Positions 1 through 9,420 are shown, numbered from the stretch's first letter. The stretch is DNA of 64,000 nucleotides from Polaribacter sejongensis (GCF_038024065.1 NZ_CP150667.1:4285501-4349500), one strand, 5' to 3'. Program-made: numbers and translations. The notes: a model not told the origin generated them from the sequence alone.

Positions 1-480
1 TATTACTGCGTCTGTATCATTACCAGAGAAATCAAACTCTACTTCTGTCCAAGTATTTAATGTTGTTGAAAAACTTTTAGTAATTTCAAAATGATTTACA
101 TTTCCATTTCCTAAATGTAAAGTGATATCAAAATCTGTTTGATTTTGAGAATATACCATGAATTTAAAAAACTTATTTGCAGATAAAGCAAACCCTGTTT
201 TTGTGGTATTTCCATTAAAAGCAAGCTGTAATGAGTTGTTTTTATTTGAACTAGCAGTTTCTGTATACTTAACAGAGTTCATTGTTGTATTAATGCCAGT
301 GTTTTTAGGATTAACGACTAAAGAAATTAAAGGTACGTTTGGGTCTGTAAGCCATTCTGCTGTAGCGTCACAATCTGGTTTAGGATTATTAATATCATCA
401 GTTTCAAAATCTGAAATTGATGTTTGTGCGATTAGACTTGATGTAAATGCAACAATAATTATAAGTAGTAATTTTTTCAT
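1..480 (-). CDS. Secreted carbohydrate-binding-like protein, N-terminal part
   Basis: The frame starts at an ATG at 480 and stays open to the window edge, so the C-terminus lies outside. Residues 1-19 (MKKLLLIIIVAFTSSLIAQ) form a clear Sec signal peptide. The mature part, with patterns such as LHLGNGNVNHFEI and WTEVEFDFSG, looks like a beta-sandwich carbohydrate-binding module of the kind fused to flavobacterial glycanases. No catalytic motif is visible in the part seen. It diverges from the regulator gene at 759 and has two copies of the shared 11-bp-period operator in its upstream region, which suggests membership of the galactan regulon. The enzyme class cannot be told from this fragment. 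Confidence 0.7.
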   Translation of the reverse strand, partial: MKKLLLIIIVAFTSSLIAQTSISDFETDDINNPKPDCDATAEWLTDPNVPLISLVVNPKNTGINTTMNSVKYTETASSNKNNSLQLAFNGNTTKTGFALSANKFFKFMVYSQNQTDFDITLHLGNGNVNHFEITKSFSTTLNTWTEVEFDFSGNDTDAVI

Positions 481-537
481 AAAAAGTATTTTGATGCGGT
501 AAAATACTTTTTTATTGAAATATCTTTACGGTTGTGA

Positions 538-602
538 ACTTGACAATAACTTAGTGTACTTTAAATCAGATTAATAATAAACTTGACAAAAACTTGACAA
601 GC
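538..602 (-). promoter_or_regulatory. Two copies of shared operator motif (divergent promoter region)
   Basis: On the plus strand ACTTGACAATA-ACTTAGTGTAC (538-559) and ACTTGACAAAA-ACTTGACAAGC (581-602) form direct repeats with an 11-bp step. Read towards the minus-strand gene starting at 480 this is TTGTCAAGT repeated. Similar sites occur upstream of six other transcription units in the window. The rest of 481-758 shows no gene. Confidence 0.65.
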
Positions 603-758
603 ATACTGAACATTATGTGTTGTACTTAGTTTTATTTCATTTTTCAACAAAAATTAAAAAGTCAGTAATAACTTATTGTTTTTTTAAAACAATAAGTTAC
701 CTTTAGCTTGATAAAAGTAATTTTTGACTAAACCTTTTTTACATTTTATATTGATTTT

Positions 759-2384
759 ATGAATTTTAAGCCACTTTTTTTTCTTTTAATAAGTATTGTT
801 TTTCTAATTCAATCTATTGATTTTTATGCGCAAGAAAAATCAAATAAAGCTGAAGAAATATATAATAAAGCATTTAGTTTAAAGAATTCTAATCCAGATA
901 GTTCTGTTGTTTTGTTCGAGAAAAGTTACTCGCTTTATTTACAATCTAAAGATACCTTAAATGCTATACAAGCATTATTTCAAGAAGGTTTTGTTTTTGA
1001 AACGAGTGCTAAATATGCCAAGTCATATGATGTACTTTGGAAAGCATTATTGTTAATGGATAATATTGAAAATAATGGAGTAAAATCTGTTATTTATCAT
1101 CGGTTAGGAAGGGTTTATAGTTATTATAAAAGAGAAGATAAAGCAATTGAGTTTTTAACAAAGGCATTAGGGTTACAGAAAAAAATGTTAGATTCTCGTG
1201 GTCTTAAAAACAAAGCAAGGTTAGTTTCATATTATTATTCTATTGCAGCTACCTACAGAGAGTTGAATAAGCCAGATTTAGCAAAAAAATATTTAGACTC
1301 AAGTTATCTCTATTATAGAGCAAAAGAATCTTTGACACCAAAATCTTATTTAGATTTTGAAAAAGCAATTCTGCTTACTAAAGAGCACAAAGAAAAAGAA
1401 GCTCTTAAGATAATGGAAGACATCTACCCTTGGTTTAATACGAATACACCATCTTATATGGTGCTTGTTTATAAGTATTGGGGAGATGCTTATAAGGGTT
1501 TAGGTGACGTTGATAAAAGCGAAAAATACTATTTAAAAGCATTAAAGGTTTCAGAAGAATATAAAAGTCATATAGATTTTACACCTTTAGTATATGAGAA
1601 ATTATCCGACGTATATTTATTAAAAAATAATTATCAAAAAGCTTTTAAAAACTTAAAAAAAGCTAAAGAGCTAGATCGTATTTTTTTTGATAGTAGAAGT
1701 AAGGAAAATCAGTCTTTATTAGAAATAAAAGATGATTACAGGTTAGAGAAAGAAAGACAAGAAAAAATAATTAAAGAACAGTATCTTAAGCAGTTAGAGC
1801 AAGAGGATCAAATCATTAAGCTGCAAAGAATTATTCTTATCGGTTCTTTAATATTCTTACTTGTATTAGGTTTCTTCTTTTTTAAACATTTAAGAGCAAA
1901 ACATCATGCAGAAAAAGAATTAATAAGAAAAACAAAAGAATTAGAAATAGAAAAAACAAAAGAACTTCTCGCCTTAAAAAATAAAGAACTAGCTACTTCT
2001 GCATTACAATTGATAGAGAAAGATGAGTTCTTAAAAGAATTGAAAACTAGAGTAAGGGAAGGTGGAGATAAAGTAAAGATTCATGAAATAAATAAAGTTT
2101 TAAGGTCTGTCTCTGTCAATAATAATAAAAATTGGGATGATTTTAAGATGCGTTTTATAGATGTAAATAAAGAATTCTATGATATTATTTTTGCTAAATT
2201 CCCTAAATTAAGTCAAGGAGATCAAAAAATTTGCGCTTTAATTAAATTAAACTTCTCTAGTAAAGATATGGCAAGATTACTAGGTATTTCTGTAGAATCA
2301 GTGCATACAGTAAGACATAGAATACGTAAAAAAATGAACTTAGAAAGAAATGTTAATTTAGAAGAATACATTAATTCTCTATAG
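759..2384 (+). CDS. Membrane-anchored TPR / LuxR-type HTH transcriptional regulator
   Basis: This 541-residue protein has an N-terminal signal/anchor (FFLLISIVFLIQS) and an export-like 'YAQ' end. A helical TPR array follows (about 35-330, with repeats such as KSEKYYLKALKV). A single membrane span lies at about 357-376 (IILIGSLIFLLVLGFFFF), then a coiled coil of about 80 residues, then a LuxR/GerE-type HTH at the C-terminus (LSQGDQKICALI ... ISVESVHTVRHRIRKKM). The layout puts TPRs in the periplasm and the DNA-binding domain in the cytoplasm. Related one-component regulators control polysaccharide loci in Bacteroidota. Its place at the head of the catabolic operon makes it the best local candidate to bind the repeated TTGTCAAGT sites. 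The ligand is unknown. Confidence 0.85.
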   Translation: MNFKPLFFLLISIVFLIQSIDFYAQEKSNKAEEIYNKAFSLKNSNPDSSVVLFEKSYSLYLQSKDTLNAIQALFQEGFVFETSAKYAKSYDVLWKALLLMDNIENNGVKSVIYHRLGRVYSYYKREDKAIEFLTKALGLQKKMLDSRGLKNKARLVSYYYSIAATYRELNKPDLAKKYLDSSYLYYRAKESLTPKSYLDFEKAILLTKEHKEKEALKIMEDIYPWFNTNTPSYMVLVYKYWGDAYKGLGDVDKSEKYYLKALKVSEEYKSHIDFTPLVYEKLSDVYLLKNNYQKAFKNLKKAKELDRIFFDSRSKENQSLLEIKDDYRLEKERQEKIIKEQYLKQLEQEDQIIKLQRIILIGSLIFLLVLGFFFFKHLRAKHHAEKELIRKTKELEIEKTKELLALKNKELATSALQLIEKDEFLKELKTRVREGGDKVKIHEINKVLRSVSVNNNKNWDDFKMRFIDVNKEFYDIIFAKFPKLSQGDQKICALIKLNFSSKDMARLLGISVESVHTVRHRIRKKMNLERNVNLEEYINSL

Positions 2385-2410
2385 AATATAGGCTTTTACC
2401 AAACTGAACA

Positions 2411-2446
2411 ACTTGACAATTACATTTAGTAAAGTTTTTGTCAAGT
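2411..2446 (+). promoter_or_regulatory. Shared operator motif upstream of the catabolic operon
   Basis: TAAAGT (2430-2435) and TCAAGT (2441-2446) lie 11 bp apart within the pattern TAAAGTTTTTGTCAAGT, in the same orientation as the downstream operon that starts at 2591. An ACTTGACA copy in the opposite direction lies at 2411-2418, giving an overall inverted arrangement. Confidence 0.6.
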
Positions 2447-2590
2447 CTCTTTTCATTTATTTCCAAACTGTTTCATATACTTTTAACCTAAGAATAATTT
2501 TCTTGGGTTGAATTCGTATTTGTAAAAATCAAATTCATTTTAAAGAAGATTATTCTCTTAACAAAAGATAATAATTTAAAATTCAATAAG

Positions 2591-3607
2591 ATGAAAGCAA
2601 CACAATATGAAGGTAATAAAACCTTTAGTGTTATAGACAAGGAAATCGCAGCTCCAGAACAAGGTGAAGTAAGAATTAAAGTAGCTTATGTTGGTGTTTG
2701 TGGTACAGATGTACATATCTATCATGGAATGATGGATAAACGTGTAAATACACCAGAAACTATTGGACATGAAATGTCTGGAGTTATAGATGCAGTGGGA
2801 GAAGGTGTAAGTGGTTTTTCAGTTGGAGAAAAAGTAGTTGTTCGTCCGTTAGATGACAGAAAAGTAAAAGCATCAGACAAAGGTTTTAATCACATCTGTG
2901 AGGAATTAAAATTTATTGGAATTGATAGCCCAGGAGCAATGCAACAATATTGGAATGTTCCTGCATTTACACTTCACAAGTTAAAAGATACTACCGATTT
3001 AAAATTAGCAGCATTAATAGAACCTTTATCGGTAGCTACTCATGATGTTCGCTTAAGCGGATTAGTAAAAGGAGAAACTGCAGTTGTTTTAGGTGGTGGT
3101 CCAATAGGATTATTAGTAGCTATGGTTGCCAAAGAAGTTGGAGCAAACGTAATTATTTCTGAAGTAAACCCAAAACGTATTGCCAAAGCAAAAGAATTAG
3201 GTTTTGATGCTGTAAGTCCAATAGATATTGATTTAGTGGAATATGTAAGAGAAAAAACTGACGGACGTTTAGCAGATGTTGTTTTTGAAGTTGCAGGAGT
3301 TCAACCCGCATTAGATGTAATGACTGAAGTTGCAGGTATTAGAGGTAGAATTTTGATGGTTGCAATTCATGGTGAGAAAAAACCGATTGATTTATTTAAA
3401 TTTTTCTGGAAAGAATTAAAATTAATTGGAGCAAGAGTTTATGAAAAAGAAGATTATGAAAAATCGATCCAATTAATCACTGCAAATGAGTTGCCTTTCA
3501 TCGATATGATTACTGATGTGCAGCCTTTAAGTAACATTCAACAAGTTTTTGAAAACATAGACAATAATCCTGACGGAATGAAAGTACTAATGGATTGTAG
3601 TTTATAA
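2591..3607 (+). CDS. Zinc-type medium-chain alcohol/polyol dehydrogenase (possible L-KDGal 5-dehydrogenase)
   Basis: A 338-residue MDR-family dehydrogenase. Visible are the catalytic zinc ligands C37 (CGTDVH) and H60-E61 (GHEMSG), a GroES-like N-terminal domain, and a Rossmann domain with GGGPIG at about 168. The structural-zinc loop that normally has four cysteines keeps only one (HICEELKF), so this zinc site is probably absent. Known relatives oxidise sorbitol, threonine and L-galactonate. Together with the SDR and cycloisomerase next to it, a plausible role is oxidation of 2-keto-3-deoxy-L-galactonate to the 2,5-diketo acid in anhydrogalactose breakdown. This role is inferred from context only. 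It is the first gene of the operon and has an upstream operator. Confidence 0.85.
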   Translation: MKATQYEGNKTFSVIDKEIAAPEQGEVRIKVAYVGVCGTDVHIYHGMMDKRVNTPETIGHEMSGVIDAVGEGVSGFSVGEKVVVRPLDDRKVKASDKGFNHICEELKFIGIDSPGAMQQYWNVPAFTLHKLKDTTDLKLAALIEPLSVATHDVRLSGLVKGETAVVLGGGPIGLLVAMVAKEVGANVIISEVNPKRIAKAKELGFDAVSPIDIDLVEYVREKTDGRLADVVFEVAGVQPALDVMTEVAGIRGRILMVAIHGEKKPIDLFKFFWKELKLIGARVYEKEDYEKSIQLITANELPFIDMITDVQPLSNIQQVFENIDNNPDGMKVLMDCSL

Positions 3608-3642
3608 CCTTAAGAAATAATAAAAACAAAAGAAAACATATA

Positions 3643-4437
3643 ATGAAAGAATTATTTAATTTATCAGGTAAAGTCGCTCTTGTAACGGGAGGAACTCACG
3701 GAATTGGAATGGCTTGTGGGAAAGCTTTGGCTAAAGCAGGTGCTAAACTGTGTGTTAACGATATTGATGATGAAAAACTAGAATCTTGTAAAGCAGAATA
3801 CGCTAAAGAAGGTATTGATGTTTTTACAATTAACTTCAATGTTTGTAGTGAAGAAGGTGTAGATAAAGGAATTAGTCAAATTGAAGCAGAAGTAGGTCCT
3901 ATAGATATTCTTGTTAATAATGCAGGGATTATCAAGCGTATTCCAATTTTAGATATGCCAATTTCTGATTTTGAGCAAGTACTTAATGTAGATTTAGTTG
4001 CGCCTTTAATTATGGCGAAGCGTGTTGCTCCAGGAATGATTGAGCGTAGAGAAGGTAAAATTATAAACATGTGTTCTATGATGAGCGTTTATGGTCGTCA
4101 AAATGTATCAGCATATGCAGCAGCAAAAGGTGGTTTAAAATTATTGACTGCTAATATGTGTTGTGAATGGGCAAAATATGGCGTTCAAATAAACGGAATT
4201 GGGCCTGGTTATATAGCAACTGCTCAAACTGAACCGATTCGTATTGACGGTCACCCATTTAACGATTTGGTAATGACACGTACACCTGCAAACAGATGGG
4301 GAGAACCAGAAGATGTAGGTAATGCTTCATTATTCTTAGCTTCTAAAGCAGCAGATTTTGTTAATGGACAAGTTTTATATGTTGATGGAGGAATCCTTGC
4401 AAACTTTGGTTATGTAAAAGGAGAGAATGAAATTTAA
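3643..4437 (+). CDS. SDR-family oxidoreductase (KduD/gluconate 5-dehydrogenase-like)
   Basis: 264 residues, classical short-chain dehydrogenase. The nucleotide-binding TGGTHGIG is at about 16-23, the NNAG motif follows, catalytic serine is in the CSMMS stretch (S145/S148), and Y158-x3-K162 is in YAAAK. The C-terminus carries the family's YVDGG. Sequence style is that of 2-deoxy-gluconate/gluconate 5-dehydrogenases. The gene starts 35 bases after the zinc dehydrogenase. The two enzymes could interconvert KDGal and KDG through a diketo intermediate, with this one as the reductase. That assignment is inference. A strong hairpin follows the stop codon. Confidence 0.85.
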   Translation: MKELFNLSGKVALVTGGTHGIGMACGKALAKAGAKLCVNDIDDEKLESCKAEYAKEGIDVFTINFNVCSEEGVDKGISQIEAEVGPIDILVNNAGIIKRIPILDMPISDFEQVLNVDLVAPLIMAKRVAPGMIERREGKIINMCSMMSVYGRQNVSAYAAAKGGLKLLTANMCCEWAKYGVQINGIGPGYIATAQTEPIRIDGHPFNDLVMTRTPANRWGEPEDVGNASLFLASKAADFVNGQVLYVDGGILANFGYVKGENEI

Positions 4438-4446
4438 TATTTAATA

Positions 4447-4488
4447 AAACGGGTTTTTATAAATGCTGTAAAAACCCGTTTATTTTTT
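4447..4488 (+). terminator. Intrinsic terminator or attenuator inside the operon
   Basis: A perfect 13-bp stem, AAACGGGTTTTTA (4447-4459) with TAAAAACCCGTTT (4469-4481), has a 9-base loop and is followed by ATTTTTT. It separates the two dehydrogenases from the cycloisomerase gene. It may dampen distal expression, or a second promoter may lie just before 4507. Confidence 0.8.
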
Positions 4489-4506
4489 ATTCCATAAAAC
4501 AATGTA

Positions 4507-5601
4507 ATGAGTACAAAAATAGCAAAGATAGAAACCAAATTATTTAAAGTTCCTTTAGCAGAAGTACTTTCTGATGCTAAACATGGAGACCATTTTCATT
4601 TTGAATTAGTAACCGTTACAGTTACTTTAGAAGATGGTAGTGAAGGAACTGGTTATACATATACTGGAGGTAAAGGTGGTCGTGCTATAAAAGCAATGGT
4701 AGAATACGATTTTACAGAAGCGCTAATTGGTAAAGATGGTGATGATATTGAAAGTATTTACGATTTTTTAGAATGGCACATTCATTATGTAGGTCGTGGC
4801 GGAATTGCTTCTTTCGCAATTTCTGCAATAGATATTGCTTTGTGGGATATCCGTTGTAAAAAACTTAATCAACCTTTATGGAAAGTTGCAGGTGGAACAA
4901 ATAATACTTGTAAAGCATATTGTGGTGGAATTGATTTAATGTTTCCATTAGAGAAATTACTAGGAAACATGAAAACTTATTTAGCAAATGGTTTTAATGC
5001 AGTAAAAATTAAAATTGGTAGAGAAAATTTACAAGAAGATTTAGATCGTATAAAAGCAGTAAGAGAATTTATTGGTCCAGATGTTACTTTTATGGTAGAT
5101 GCTAATTATTCTATGAGTGTAGAAAAAGCAATTAAAGCAATTGAAGGTTTTAAAAAATATAATATTACTTGGTTTGAGGAGCCTACAATTCCTGATAACT
5201 ACAAAGGATATGCAGAGATCGTTAATGCAACAGGTTTTCCTTTAGCAATGGGAGAAAACTTACATACTATTCATGAATTTGAATATGCTATAGAGCAATC
5301 TAAACTAGCATTTGTACAACCAGACGCATCCAATTGTGGAGGTGTTACAGGTTGGTTAGCTGCAGCAAAATTAGCAGACAAAAATAACATACCTGCTTGT
5401 TCTCATGGAATGCAAGAATTGCACGTAAGTTTAGTTTCTTCTCAGTCCAATGCAGGTTGGTTAGAAGTACATAGTTTTCCTATTGATGAATATACAATGA
5501 TACCTTTAGTGGTAGAAAATTATAGAGCTGTAGCACCTAATACACCAGGGGTTGGAGTAGAATTTAATTGGGACAAACTAGCTCCTTATAAGCAAAATTA
5601 A
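4507..5601 (+). CDS. Enolase-superfamily (mandelate racemase type) enzyme, probable 3,6-anhydro-L-galactonate cycloisomerase
   Basis: 364 residues. The active-site set of the mandelate racemase subgroup is complete: K167-x-K169 (VKIKIG), metal ligands D198 (MVDAN), E224 (WFEEP) and E250 (MGENL) at the usual 26-residue spacing, and H300 (CSHGM). Members of this subgroup include dehydratases of sugar acids and the 3,6-anhydro-L-galactonate cycloisomerase, which opens the anhydro ring to give 2-keto-3-deoxy-galactonate. In an agar locus with GH117 and an AldA-like dehydrogenase, the cycloisomerase role is the most likely one. A galactonate-type dehydratase is the alternative. It is cytoplasmic, with no signal peptide. 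Confidence 0.8.
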   Translation: MSTKIAKIETKLFKVPLAEVLSDAKHGDHFHFELVTVTVTLEDGSEGTGYTYTGGKGGRAIKAMVEYDFTEALIGKDGDDIESIYDFLEWHIHYVGRGGIASFAISAIDIALWDIRCKKLNQPLWKVAGGTNNTCKAYCGGIDLMFPLEKLLGNMKTYLANGFNAVKIKIGRENLQEDLDRIKAVREFIGPDVTFMVDANYSMSVEKAIKAIEGFKKYNITWFEEPTIPDNYKGYAEIVNATGFPLAMGENLHTIHEFEYAIEQSKLAFVQPDASNCGGVTGWLAAAKLADKNNIPACSHGMQELHVSLVSSQSNAGWLEVHSFPIDEYTMIPLVVENYRAVAPNTPGVGVEFNWDKLAPYKQN

Positions 5602-5623
5602 TAGCATTAAATAAAATATATTA

Positions 5624-6670
5624 ATGAGTACTGCAGTATCAATATTTGGAACTTTTAAAGAGCAAGAGGTAAATCTATTTTGTTTAAAAAACGCTAATGG
5701 GGTTGAAGTTAAAATAACCAATTACGGAGCTACAATTACTTCTATAATTACACCAGATAAGTCTGGTAAGCTAGAAGATATTGTTTGTGGTTTTAACAAC
5801 TTTGAGAGTTATTTTTTAGAGGAATATAAAACAAACGCTCCATATTTTGGAAGTACTGTTGGAAGATATTGTGCACAAATTAAAGATTCTAAATTTAATC
5901 TAAACGGATTAACTTATCAATTGGCGACTAATTGTGGTAACAATAATTTACATGGAGGTGTTGAAGGTTTTGATAAAAAAATATGGGATGCTAAAATTGT
6001 AGACAATAATAATGAAGCAAGTGTTGAGATGTTTTTAGTTAGTGCAAATCTTGAAGAAGGATTTCCAGGTAATGTAATTATTAAAGTGGTTTTTACTTTA
6101 ACAAATGCAAATGAACTTTGTATAGAATATAATGCAGTTCCTGATGAAGATACTCCTTTAGCAATAACGAATCATACATATTTTAATTTATCAGGTTTTA
6201 ATAAATCAATAGAAAATCATGAGGCTACAATTTTGGCAAACAAAAAGTTAGCAATGGATGAAACAGGTTCAGCTCTAGATAAAATTGTACATCTAGATAA
6301 TGAAGTTGATGATTTAAGAAGCCCTAAAAAAATTAAGGAAATACATAAAAAAATGAATGATGGGTTTGCTCATTATTACATTTTTAATAAGAGTGATTTT
6401 CAATTAAAAAAAGTAGCTAAATTTTTATGTGAAGAAAGTGGTAGATCGTTAGAAATATCAACAACAGAACCTGGTGTACTATTTTATACAGGAACGTATA
6501 CTTCAGGCAAATTAGAAAGAGAAAATGGTCAGAAATTTGGAAAATATAGCGGTTTTTGTTTTGAAACACAGAGATATCCAAATGGTCCAAATATTAAAAA
6601 TTCACCAAAATCGATAACAAAAAAAGGAGAAGAATATAAAAGTGCAACTGTTTATAAGTTTAAATATTAA
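5624..6670 (+). CDS. galM: Aldose 1-epimerase (galactose mutarotase)
   Basis: 348 residues with the GalM fold. The signature residues are present: the catalytic-acid histidine in NHTYFNLSG, the catalytic-base glutamate in CFETQRYPNGPN, and LHGG near residue 110. There is no signal peptide, so it acts in the cytoplasm. It converts beta- to alpha-galactose and so feeds galactose, released from agarobiose by the GH2 enzyme, into the Leloir pathway. The gene lies 22 bases after the cycloisomerase and 15 bases before GH117, within one transcript. The name rests on family signature and pathway fit; substrate specificity was not tested. Confidence 0.88.
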   Translation: MSTAVSIFGTFKEQEVNLFCLKNANGVEVKITNYGATITSIITPDKSGKLEDIVCGFNNFESYFLEEYKTNAPYFGSTVGRYCAQIKDSKFNLNGLTYQLATNCGNNNLHGGVEGFDKKIWDAKIVDNNNEASVEMFLVSANLEEGFPGNVIIKVVFTLTNANELCIEYNAVPDEDTPLAITNHTYFNLSGFNKSIENHEATILANKKLAMDETGSALDKIVHLDNEVDDLRSPKKIKEIHKKMNDGFAHYYIFNKSDFQLKKVAKFLCEESGRSLEISTTEPGVLFYTGTYTSGKLERENGQKFGKYSGFCFETQRYPNGPNIKNSPKSITKKGEEYKSATVYKFKY

Positions 6671-6685
6671 GAATAAAATTTAAAT

Positions 6686-7804
6686 ATGAGTATCGAAATA
6701 ACAGACGAGCAGCAAGATTTCTTAGGAATTACTAATAAAGGTAAGTTAAGCGCAGCAAGTAAAAGAGCTTTAAAATGGCCAACAGATTTGGGTAAAGATT
6801 GGTTTTTTGATTATCAGATTGAAGATTTGAAAGGTGATTTAGCTTATGAAGAAGGAGTGGTAAGAAGAGATCCTAGTGCTATTATAAAGTTTGAAGGAAA
6901 ATATTTTGTTTGGTACAGCAGAAGTATTGGGCCAACTCAAGGATTTGGAGGAAACATTGCTGAAGACAAAGTTTTTCCTTGGGATAGATGTGATATTTGG
7001 TACGCAACTTCTTATGATGGTATTACCTGGAAAGAAGAAGGTTTAGCTGTAGAAAGAGGTGAATCTGGAACTTATGATAATCGTTCTGTTTTTACACCAG
7101 AAGTTATGGAGCATGAAGGTATGTTTTATTTATCATATCAAACTATAACAGGAGATTATACAGTTCGTATAAAAAATGAAGTTGGTTTGGCTTGGTCAAA
7201 TAAACCTTATGGTCCTTGGCAAAAAAGTGAGGAACCAATCTTAAAACCTGCTGATAATGGTGTTTGGAAAGGTGAAACTCAAAATAGATTTGCAGTAGAG
7301 AAAAAAGGAGATTTTGATAGTCATAAAGTACATGACCCTTGTATTATACCTTTTAAAGGTAAATTCTATTTGTATTACAAAGGAGAACAAATGGGTGAAG
7401 CTATCACATTTGGAGGAAGACAAATAAGACATGGAGTTGCTATTGCTGATAACCCAAAAGGACCTTATGTGAAATCGGAATACAATCCTATTTCAAATAG
7501 CGGACATGAAATTTGTGTTTGGAAATATAATGACGGAATTGCATCTTTAATTACTACAGATGGACCAGAAAAAAACACAGTTCAATGGTCTCCAGATGGC
7601 ATTAATTTTGAAATTAAAAGTGTTATAAAAGGAGCTCCTCATGCAATAGGTTTAAACAGATCTGTAAATCAAGAAGTTCATCCTACTCATATTTTACGTT
7701 GGGGTTTAACACATAAATATATGAATGATGATTATCAATATATCCAAAGGTTTACAACTTGGGAAATGACACATCATACTGCAAAAGGAGAAAAAATAAC
7801 ATAG
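6686..7804 (+). CDS. GH117 alpha-1,3-L-neoagarooligosaccharide hydrolase (NABH-like)
   Basis: 372 residues, no signal peptide. The N-terminal SAASKRALKWP stretch corresponds to the helical SxAxxR segment that swaps between subunits in GH117 dimers. A five-bladed beta-propeller follows, with acidic residues in RRDPSA and KVHDPCI and a GAPHAIG histidine motif, as in known family members. GH117 enzymes remove 3,6-anhydro-L-galactose from the non-reducing end of neoagarooligosaccharides. That gives monomeric AHG to the dehydrogenase/cycloisomerase steps. It is the strongest single marker that the locus targets agar or a related anhydrogalactan. A variant clade acting on another 3,6-anhydro sugar cannot be excluded. 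Confidence 0.88.
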   Translation: MSIEITDEQQDFLGITNKGKLSAASKRALKWPTDLGKDWFFDYQIEDLKGDLAYEEGVVRRDPSAIIKFEGKYFVWYSRSIGPTQGFGGNIAEDKVFPWDRCDIWYATSYDGITWKEEGLAVERGESGTYDNRSVFTPEVMEHEGMFYLSYQTITGDYTVRIKNEVGLAWSNKPYGPWQKSEEPILKPADNGVWKGETQNRFAVEKKGDFDSHKVHDPCIIPFKGKFYLYYKGEQMGEAITFGGRQIRHGVAIADNPKGPYVKSEYNPISNSGHEICVWKYNDGIASLITTDGPEKNTVQWSPDGINFEIKSVIKGAPHAIGLNRSVNQEVHPTHILRWGLTHKYMNDDYQYIQRFTTWEMTHHTAKGEKIT

Positions 7805-7833
7805 TAAAAAACGAATTAACTAAAACTAAAAAT

Positions 7834-9393
7834 ATGTCAACTAAAAAATTCTTTGTAATAAAAATTGCAGCAATTGTTGCTTTGGGTGGGTTTTTATTAG
7901 GTTTTGATGCTTCAGTAATTTCTGGAGTCGTAAAATTTATTGAACCAGAATTCAATTTAACAAAACTTCAATTAGGTTGGGCAGTAAGTTCAATTACTTT
8001 AACAGCAGCAGTTGGAATGCTAATTGCTGGCCCAATGAGTGATAAACATGGACGAAGAAGAATTTTAAAATTTGCAGCCATATTATTTACAATTTCTGCT
8101 GTGGGTTCTGCCTTAGCAGGGAATTTCTTTTGGTTAATTATTTTTAGAATGATTGGTGGTTTTGCTGTTGGTGCAGCATTAATTATAGCACCAATGTATA
8201 TTGCTGAAGTTGCGCCTCCAGAAAAAAGAGGTCAATTAGTTTCTTTCAATCAACTAAACATTGTATTGGGTATTTCTATAGCATTTTTTACAAACTATTT
8301 AATTCTTAAATGGGGAAACTCTGATGCAGAATGGACTAAAACGTTAGGTTTTGATAAATGGAATTGGAGATGGATGTTAGGTTTAGAAGCTGTTCCTGCA
8401 ATTTTTTATTACTTAGGGTTAAATTTGGTACCCAAAAGTCCAAGGTGGTTAATGACTCAAAATGAGAAAGAAGAGGCTTTAACAATCATGAAAAAGGTGG
8501 TTTCTGAAGAAGAAGCAGTTTTACAAATGAATGCAGTGGAACAAAATATTCATGAAGATAAGAATAAAGTAAAATCTAAGGTTAGTGATTTGTTTAAAAA
8601 ATCAATGCGTAAAGTAATTATCATAGGAATAATTGTTGGTGTTTTTCAACAAATAGTTGGTATTAATGCTGTTTTGTTTTATGCCCCAATGATTTTTGAA
8701 CAAACGGGTATTGGAACAAACGCTTCATTTATTCAGGCTGCTTTGGTAGGTGTAACCAACCTAGGTTTTACAATAGTAGCGATGCTAGTTATTGATAAAT
8801 TTGGAAGAAAACCTTTGTTAATTATTGGAATGGCAGGGATCTCTATTTGTTTATTTTTATTAAGTTATGGATTTAATGATGCTACTTATACGCTTTCACA
8901 AGAAGCAATAGCAAATCTTCCAAAAGAAATTAATCATGACCAAATTGTGCAACTTCAAGATAAAGTATTTGAAAACGATCTTGACTTTAAAGCTGCAATA
9001 GTTTCAACTTTAGGTGAAGAAAGTGCAAGAATACATGAGTCTACCCTTGTTACAGCTTCTGCCAAAATGAATACGCTTTTAATTCTTATCGGAATTATAG
9101 GATTCGTTGGGGCATTTGCAATGTCTATAGGTCCAGTAATGTGGGTGCTATTTTCAGAGTTATTTCCAACTAAGATTAGAGGTATTGCTATTGCATTTGT
9201 TGGGTTTATAAATCTTGGTGTTGGCTTTTTAGTTCAATTGTTATTTCCTTGGGAATTAGCGTCGCTGGGTAATGCAGGTACATTTTTACTTTTCGGAATA
9301 TTTGCAGTGATAGGTTTCGTCTTTATTTGGTTAAAAGTACCTGAAACTAAAGGAAAATCTTTGGAAGAATTAGAAGAAATGTTAGTTAAATAA
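7834..9393 (+). CDS. MFS sugar:H+ symporter (sugar porter family)
   Basis: The ATG at 7834 (MSTKKFFVIK) is preferred. The upstream ATG at 7759 would add 25 polar residues and overlap GH117. The resulting 519-residue protein has about 12 membrane spans, the loop signature DKHGRRR, the PKSPRWLM motif after TM6, and the C-terminal VPETKGKSLEELEE tag of the sugar porter (Sugar_tr) family. An extra-long hydrophilic segment (roughly residues 355-415) separates late membrane spans, as seen in several Bacteroidota sugar porters. It probably carries galactose, AHG or a small oligosaccharide across the inner membrane. It lies 29 bases after GH117. Confidence 0.9.
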   Translation: MSTKKFFVIKIAAIVALGGFLLGFDASVISGVVKFIEPEFNLTKLQLGWAVSSITLTAAVGMLIAGPMSDKHGRRRILKFAAILFTISAVGSALAGNFFWLIIFRMIGGFAVGAALIIAPMYIAEVAPPEKRGQLVSFNQLNIVLGISIAFFTNYLILKWGNSDAEWTKTLGFDKWNWRWMLGLEAVPAIFYYLGLNLVPKSPRWLMTQNEKEEALTIMKKVVSEEEAVLQMNAVEQNIHEDKNKVKSKVSDLFKKSMRKVIIIGIIVGVFQQIVGINAVLFYAPMIFEQTGIGTNASFIQAALVGVTNLGFTIVAMLVIDKFGRKPLLIIGMAGISICLFLLSYGFNDATYTLSQEAIANLPKEINHDQIVQLQDKVFENDLDFKAAIVSTLGEESARIHESTLVTASAKMNTLLILIGIIGFVGAFAMSIGPVMWVLFSELFPTKIRGIAIAFVGFINLGVGFLVQLLFPWELASLGNAGTFLLFGIFAVIGFVFIWLKVPETKGKSLEELEEMLVK

Positions 9394-9420
9394 TTATGTA
9401 TTTAGCTAAAGATTAATAAA

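Noticed and set aside
158..502. A 114-codon plus-strand frame over the first gene
   Set aside because: It lies opposite a minus-strand frame that starts with a proper signal peptide at 480 and stays open to the window edge, so the plus-strand frame is antisense noise.
538..602. TTGACA in the repeats as a sigma-70 -35 box
   Set aside because: The motif faces away from the downstream genes, repeats every 11 bp and lacks a matching -10. Bacteroidota promoters also use a different consensus (TAnnTTTG near -7).
7759..7833. Upstream start for the sugar symporter
   Set aside because: It overlaps the GH117 gene and adds a polar leader not seen in the family; the ATG at 7834 gives a normal start.
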